Positions 61,611-64,000 of a stretch of DNA of 64,000 nucleotides are shown piece after piece. The stretch comes from Spirochaetota bacterium (GTDB lineage: Bacteria > Spirochaetota > Brachyspiria > Brachyspirales > JACRPF01). Made by a program: the position numbers and the translations under genes. Numbering within the stretch: position 1 is the first letter of the stretch; the number at the start of each line of letters is the position of its first letter. Location: the NCBI GenBank assembly GCA_016214035.1, contig JACRPF010000021.1, positions 62,001 through 126,000 of the forward strand. The letters run 5' to 3'. Below the pieces are notes generated by a model. That model worked only from the letters and a program-made list of their open reading frames with translations. It was not told the origin of the DNA and did not search any database.

Positions 61611-61656
61611 CTGCGCATTACGGGGAGTTCCCCGTGAAAAGTAACATGTGACGCAG
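61611..61656 (+). promoter_or_regulatory. Structured 5' leader of the TPR-GreA-like operon
   Basis: The 349-base gap 61395-61743 holds two divergent promoters and this leader, no gene. ACGGGGA (61620-61626) pairs with TCCCCGT (61629-61635), and CTGCG (61611-61615) with CGCAG (61652-61656) outside it. No T-run follows. GAGGAAAGG at 61707-61715 resembles a ribosome site but is about 30 bases too far from the ATG. Confidence 0.4.
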
Positions 61657-61743
61657 TCCTATTTATATAAATTCGTAGATAACCCGTTTACGAACGCCGG
61701 TTTAATAGAGGAAAGGCACATTTTACGTTAAAGCCAAAAGACT

Positions 61744-62727
61744 ATGCCGGAGAATGAACTCGAATTTGAAAAAAAGGACAATGTCAAGGCTTTGTTCAGC
61801 TCTTTTGACGAATGTCTGCGCTCGGGACGTTTTACCGAAGGGCTTCATATACTTGACGAAGTGATGCGGCTTGACTTCAACTACCCGATGCTCTTTGATA
61901 ACATGCGCGCAGTAACGTTCTGGAAGAACCGTGAGGCAAAAATTGCCGCAGTCAGCGGCAGTGACCGCGCACATCTGCTCATCGGTTTTTTCGATACGTT
62001 CCAGGGTTTCTGTGAACGCAAGGGCGGCACGGCCATTGCGGCGTTCGAACCGATACGTGTATATGTGTTTTCCGAAATACGTACTGAACTGGAAACCGGT
62101 TATACGGAAAGCGGAGACCGCACGCTGCTTCATGATCTCGGGCGTTCACTGTTCGAGCTCGGCGAATATGCAAAAGCCGCCGATACCTTTGAACATATCT
62201 GGAAATCCGAACGAAGCAATTCGTATATCCTGGCACTTCTGGCGGAATCGCTCTGGCGCTCCGGCGACGACAAACGTTCGCGTCTGTTCCTGCGGGAGGC
62301 GCTTTTTTATGATCCCGCCGCGATTCCGGTCCGCAGTATGACCATGCCGCTTTTTGCATCACTCATGCAGGAAGCGCGGACCAACGGATTTGTGGAAGAG
62401 GATGATGCACTCCGCTGGCTCGGAGTTTATTTCGAAGTGTCGCCGGAATGCACCGTAAAACGGGCGCTGAACGACGAGGAAGTGCTTACGATACGGAAAA
62501 ACTGCGCGCGGCTTGAATCTGACTTCAAGCGGCTGGAAGCCCGTAAAGAGGCTGAACCGAGACTGCTGCTTGCGTATTTCTGGCTTGCAAGTCACCTCAT
62601 CGCTGCCCGCGCGCATGCGGGTGCTGATGAGCAGCGGATTGCCGGTGAACTGACGCTGTTAGTGAACAAAATCGTATTGGTGAATGAACCGCTCTGCAGA
62701 CGCTTTACCGCGCTTGTGGCGCAGTGA
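61744..62727 (+). CDS. TPR-like helical repeat protein upstream of the GreA-like gene
   Basis: 327 residues, all helical, with TPR-like pairs such as LFSSFDECLRSGRFTEGLHILDE (read in parts), LLHDLGRSLFELGEYAKAADTFE and LALLAESLWRSGDDKRSRLFLREALFYDP. No signal peptide or membrane segment. ATG 61744 is the first in the frame after a stop, but lacks a nearby ribosome site; the leader is structured. The gene ends 17 bases before the GreA-like gene, so the two are very likely co-transcribed and may act together. Specific function not recognised. Confidence 0.72.
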   Translation: MPENELEFEKKDNVKALFSSFDECLRSGRFTEGLHILDEVMRLDFNYPMLFDNMRAVTFWKNREAKIAAVSGSDRAHLLIGFFDTFQGFCERKGGTAIAAFEPIRVYVFSEIRTELETGYTESGDRTLLHDLGRSLFELGEYAKAADTFEHIWKSERSNSYILALLAESLWRSGDDKRSRLFLREALFYDPAAIPVRSMTMPLFASLMQEARTNGFVEEDDALRWLGVYFEVSPECTVKRALNDEEVLTIRKNCARLESDFKRLEARKEAEPRLLLAYFWLASHLIAARAHAGADEQRIAGELTLLVNKIVLVNEPLCRRFTALVAQ

Positions 62728-62744
62728 TGACAACGGAGGACATG

Positions 62745-64000
62745 ATGGACGAGGACATTAAAAAGATCGACGATGTATTTGTCGAAGAGACATTTACGCG
62801 TAAACCGCATATCAATCATACGGTGAAATACTTCGCCGAGCTTGAACCCGTATTCGCGCGTCTGCGTGAAAAAAAGATGATCGGCGAAGCGTATGAAACC
62901 GCCATGGCGCATCTGACGCGCAACTCGCAGCACATTGCCGCGGGATATGTGGCCGGGCTCTGCAATTTCGAGCGCGGCGATTATGACGATACGCATCTTG
63001 AACGCCTGCTCTCTATTTTCAAGAACATAAAAAAATGGGCTATCGTTGAATTCCTCGCCCAGAAAGTGCTGGAGTACAAGGAAACGGACTACGCCCTCCG
63101 CGATCTGGCTAAGTATTACGAAGTGATGAACCGCGAGGAACAGGCCGTCGACATACTTGAACGTCTGGTGAAGATAGACACCGACAACTATGAGCTTCCG
63201 GAACGCATCGCCCATATCAAGGAAAAAGAAGAGAACACCGAAAAGGCGGTTGAGTATTACCAGATCGCACTTGAGCGCAACATCGCCAAACGCCGCGATC
63301 GCGTTGTCGAGACGAACGCTAAAAAGATTATGGAGCTGAAACCCGACAGCCTCGATTTTTTCCTGCACATCGAGACATCACTCGCCGAGCTCCTCACGCC
63401 CGACGCCATGATCGACCTATGGAAACCGATGTTCTTTCACTATTTCGAACAGCTGAAAGACACGAAAAAGGGATTAATCGTAATCAAGCACATCCTCGCC
63501 TACGAGCAGTATATCGCCAAAGCGAACCCGAAAAAGGCGAAATTCTTCCGTCACCGCATCGAGGATGTCTATCGTGCGCTGTATCCGAATCACACGGTTT
63601 TCGACGATTTCGCGAAGATAGCGCAGCTTCTGAACGTTGCACGCGAACCGCAGCTGTGCATCGACGCATTTGAAAAACGCATCCAGTACGATGTCGGCAC
63701 CTATGTCTTTCACCGCAATTTCGGCGTCGGCCGCGTAAAGTCGCTGACAACGGAAGACATGGTCATCGACTTTGCCGCAAGCCCCGGTCACCGCATGACT
63801 TTCGAGATGGTACTCAAATCGGTTTCCGTACTCGACGATGGCGATATCAAGGTTTTCAAGGCGTATCGCCTGAAGGAACTCCAGGAGCTCGCGAAGACGT
63901 CTCCGGATAAAGTCATCGAGCTCGTACTCAAGTACACTATCGGCGAGCGCATCTCCTCAAAAGACCTCAAGCATGTGATAAGCCCGGACATCATCCCGGA
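62745..64000 (+). CDS. N-terminal part of a long TPR-containing GreA-like protein (runs off the window)
   Basis: At least 418 residues; the frame is open to the right edge. GGAGG five bases before the second of two adjacent ATGs (62742, 62745) favours 62745. Helical TPR repeats fill the visible part (NFERGDYDDTHLERLLSIF; LAKYYEVMNREEQAVDILERLVKID; AHIKEKEENTEKAVEYYQIAL). From about 315 a beta segment follows with YVFHRNFGVGRVKSLTTEDMVIDF, as in the long spirochaete GreA proteins that carry the transcript-cleavage domain at the far C-terminus. That domain lies outside the window, so GreA function is inferred from resemblance only. Confidence 0.75.
   Translation, partial: MDEDIKKIDDVFVEETFTRKPHINHTVKYFAELEPVFARLREKKMIGEAYETAMAHLTRNSQHIAAGYVAGLCNFERGDYDDTHLERLLSIFKNIKKWAIVEFLAQKVLEYKETDYALRDLAKYYEVMNREEQAVDILERLVKIDTDNYELPERIAHIKEKEENTEKAVEYYQIALERNIAKRRDRVVETNAKKIMELKPDSLDFFLHIETSLAELLTPDAMIDLWKPMFFHYFEQLKDTKKGLIVIKHILAYEQYIAKANPKKAKFFRHRIEDVYRALYPNHTVFDDFAKIAQLLNVAREPQLCIDAFEKRIQYDVGTYVFHRNFGVGRVKSLTTEDMVIDFAASPGHRMTFEMVLKSVSVLDDGDIKVFKAYRLKELQELAKTSPDKVIELVLKYTIGERISSKDLKHVISPDIIP

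Noticed and set aside
1-64000. tRNA, rRNA or known riboswitch
   Set aside because: The gaps are short and none shows a cloverleaf, rRNA core or a riboswitch consensus that I can recognise by eye.

Overview
Likely source. The window looks like chromosomal DNA of an uncultivated Gram-negative bacterium, most likely a deep-branching spirochaete (Spirochaetota). The best pointers are the gene running off the right edge, which resembles the long TPR-bearing GreA proteins of spirochaetes, a UPF0164/PorV-type outer-membrane protein, CsgG-like plus PEGA proteins and an LCP-rsfS gene pair. KdsA implies an LPS-type outer membrane. Several genes are of a kind best known from Planctomycetes-Verrucomicrobia-Lentisphaerae (DUF1501, DUF1549/DUF1553, FAD_oxidored with a discoidin-like tail), so the genome has either exchanged genes with PVC bacteria or belongs to a lineage sharing that gene pool. 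The assignment is inference, not proof.

Layout. 0-5.3 kb: a 5'-truncated FAD oxidoreductase, a diguanylate cyclase and a GH42 beta-galactosidase. 5.3-9.2 kb: an esterase facing a fabH-purD-DUF167 operon, then a small membrane protein. 9.3-13.6 kb (minus): an operon reading EIIA-zinc ribbon, FlgD-like secreted protein, UPF0164 porin-like protein, LeuD, and an isopropylmalate/homocitrate/Re-citrate synthase-family enzyme. 13.7-20.1 kb: a GerMN protein (plus) and a minus-strand group kdsA, AI-2E-type permease, rnhA, CNNM-EIIA fusion, M23 peptidase. 20.3-28.2 kb (plus): a tightly overlapping operon starting with an HTH-EIIA fusion and followed by six hyf-like genes for a complex I/group 4 hydrogenase-related membrane complex whose large subunit has lost its NiFe ligands. 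28.3-36.2 kb (minus): a polysaccharide-use cluster (triple-repeat secreted binding protein, GH130 phosphorylase, GH5-like secreted hydrolase, AraC regulator). 36.3-45.3 kb: DUF1844, LCP protein, rsfS, a coiled-coil repeat protein, sugar isomerase and Gfo/Idh dehydrogenase, an MsbA-like ABC exporter and a 650-residue unknown. 45.8-52.6 kb: CsgG/PEGA protein, FG-GAP lipoprotein, other envelope proteins, a YprB-like nuclease, a tail-anchored unknown and a UroD-family methyltransferase-like protein. 52.8-61.4 kb (minus): DUF1549/DUF1553, DUF1501, PPC protein and a PL8 polysaccharide lyase. 61.7 kb to the end: a TPR protein and the GreA-like protein.

Cross-cutting signals. (1) Three different EIIA(Ntr)-type fusions lie within 8.3 kb, all keeping the phosphorylatable His, and one is translationally coupled to the hydrogenase-related complex. 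(2) Intergenic repeats occur in two related families (R1 at 15.8 and 31.3 kb; R2 at 29.8 and 45.4 kb), built of hairpins with a constant CATCC-type loop and different, self-complementary stems. (3) Fifteen sigma70-like promoters can be read with a 16-base spacer, and four genes without a Shine-Dalgarno sequence start 6-7 bases after a -10 box, which predicts leaderless mRNAs.
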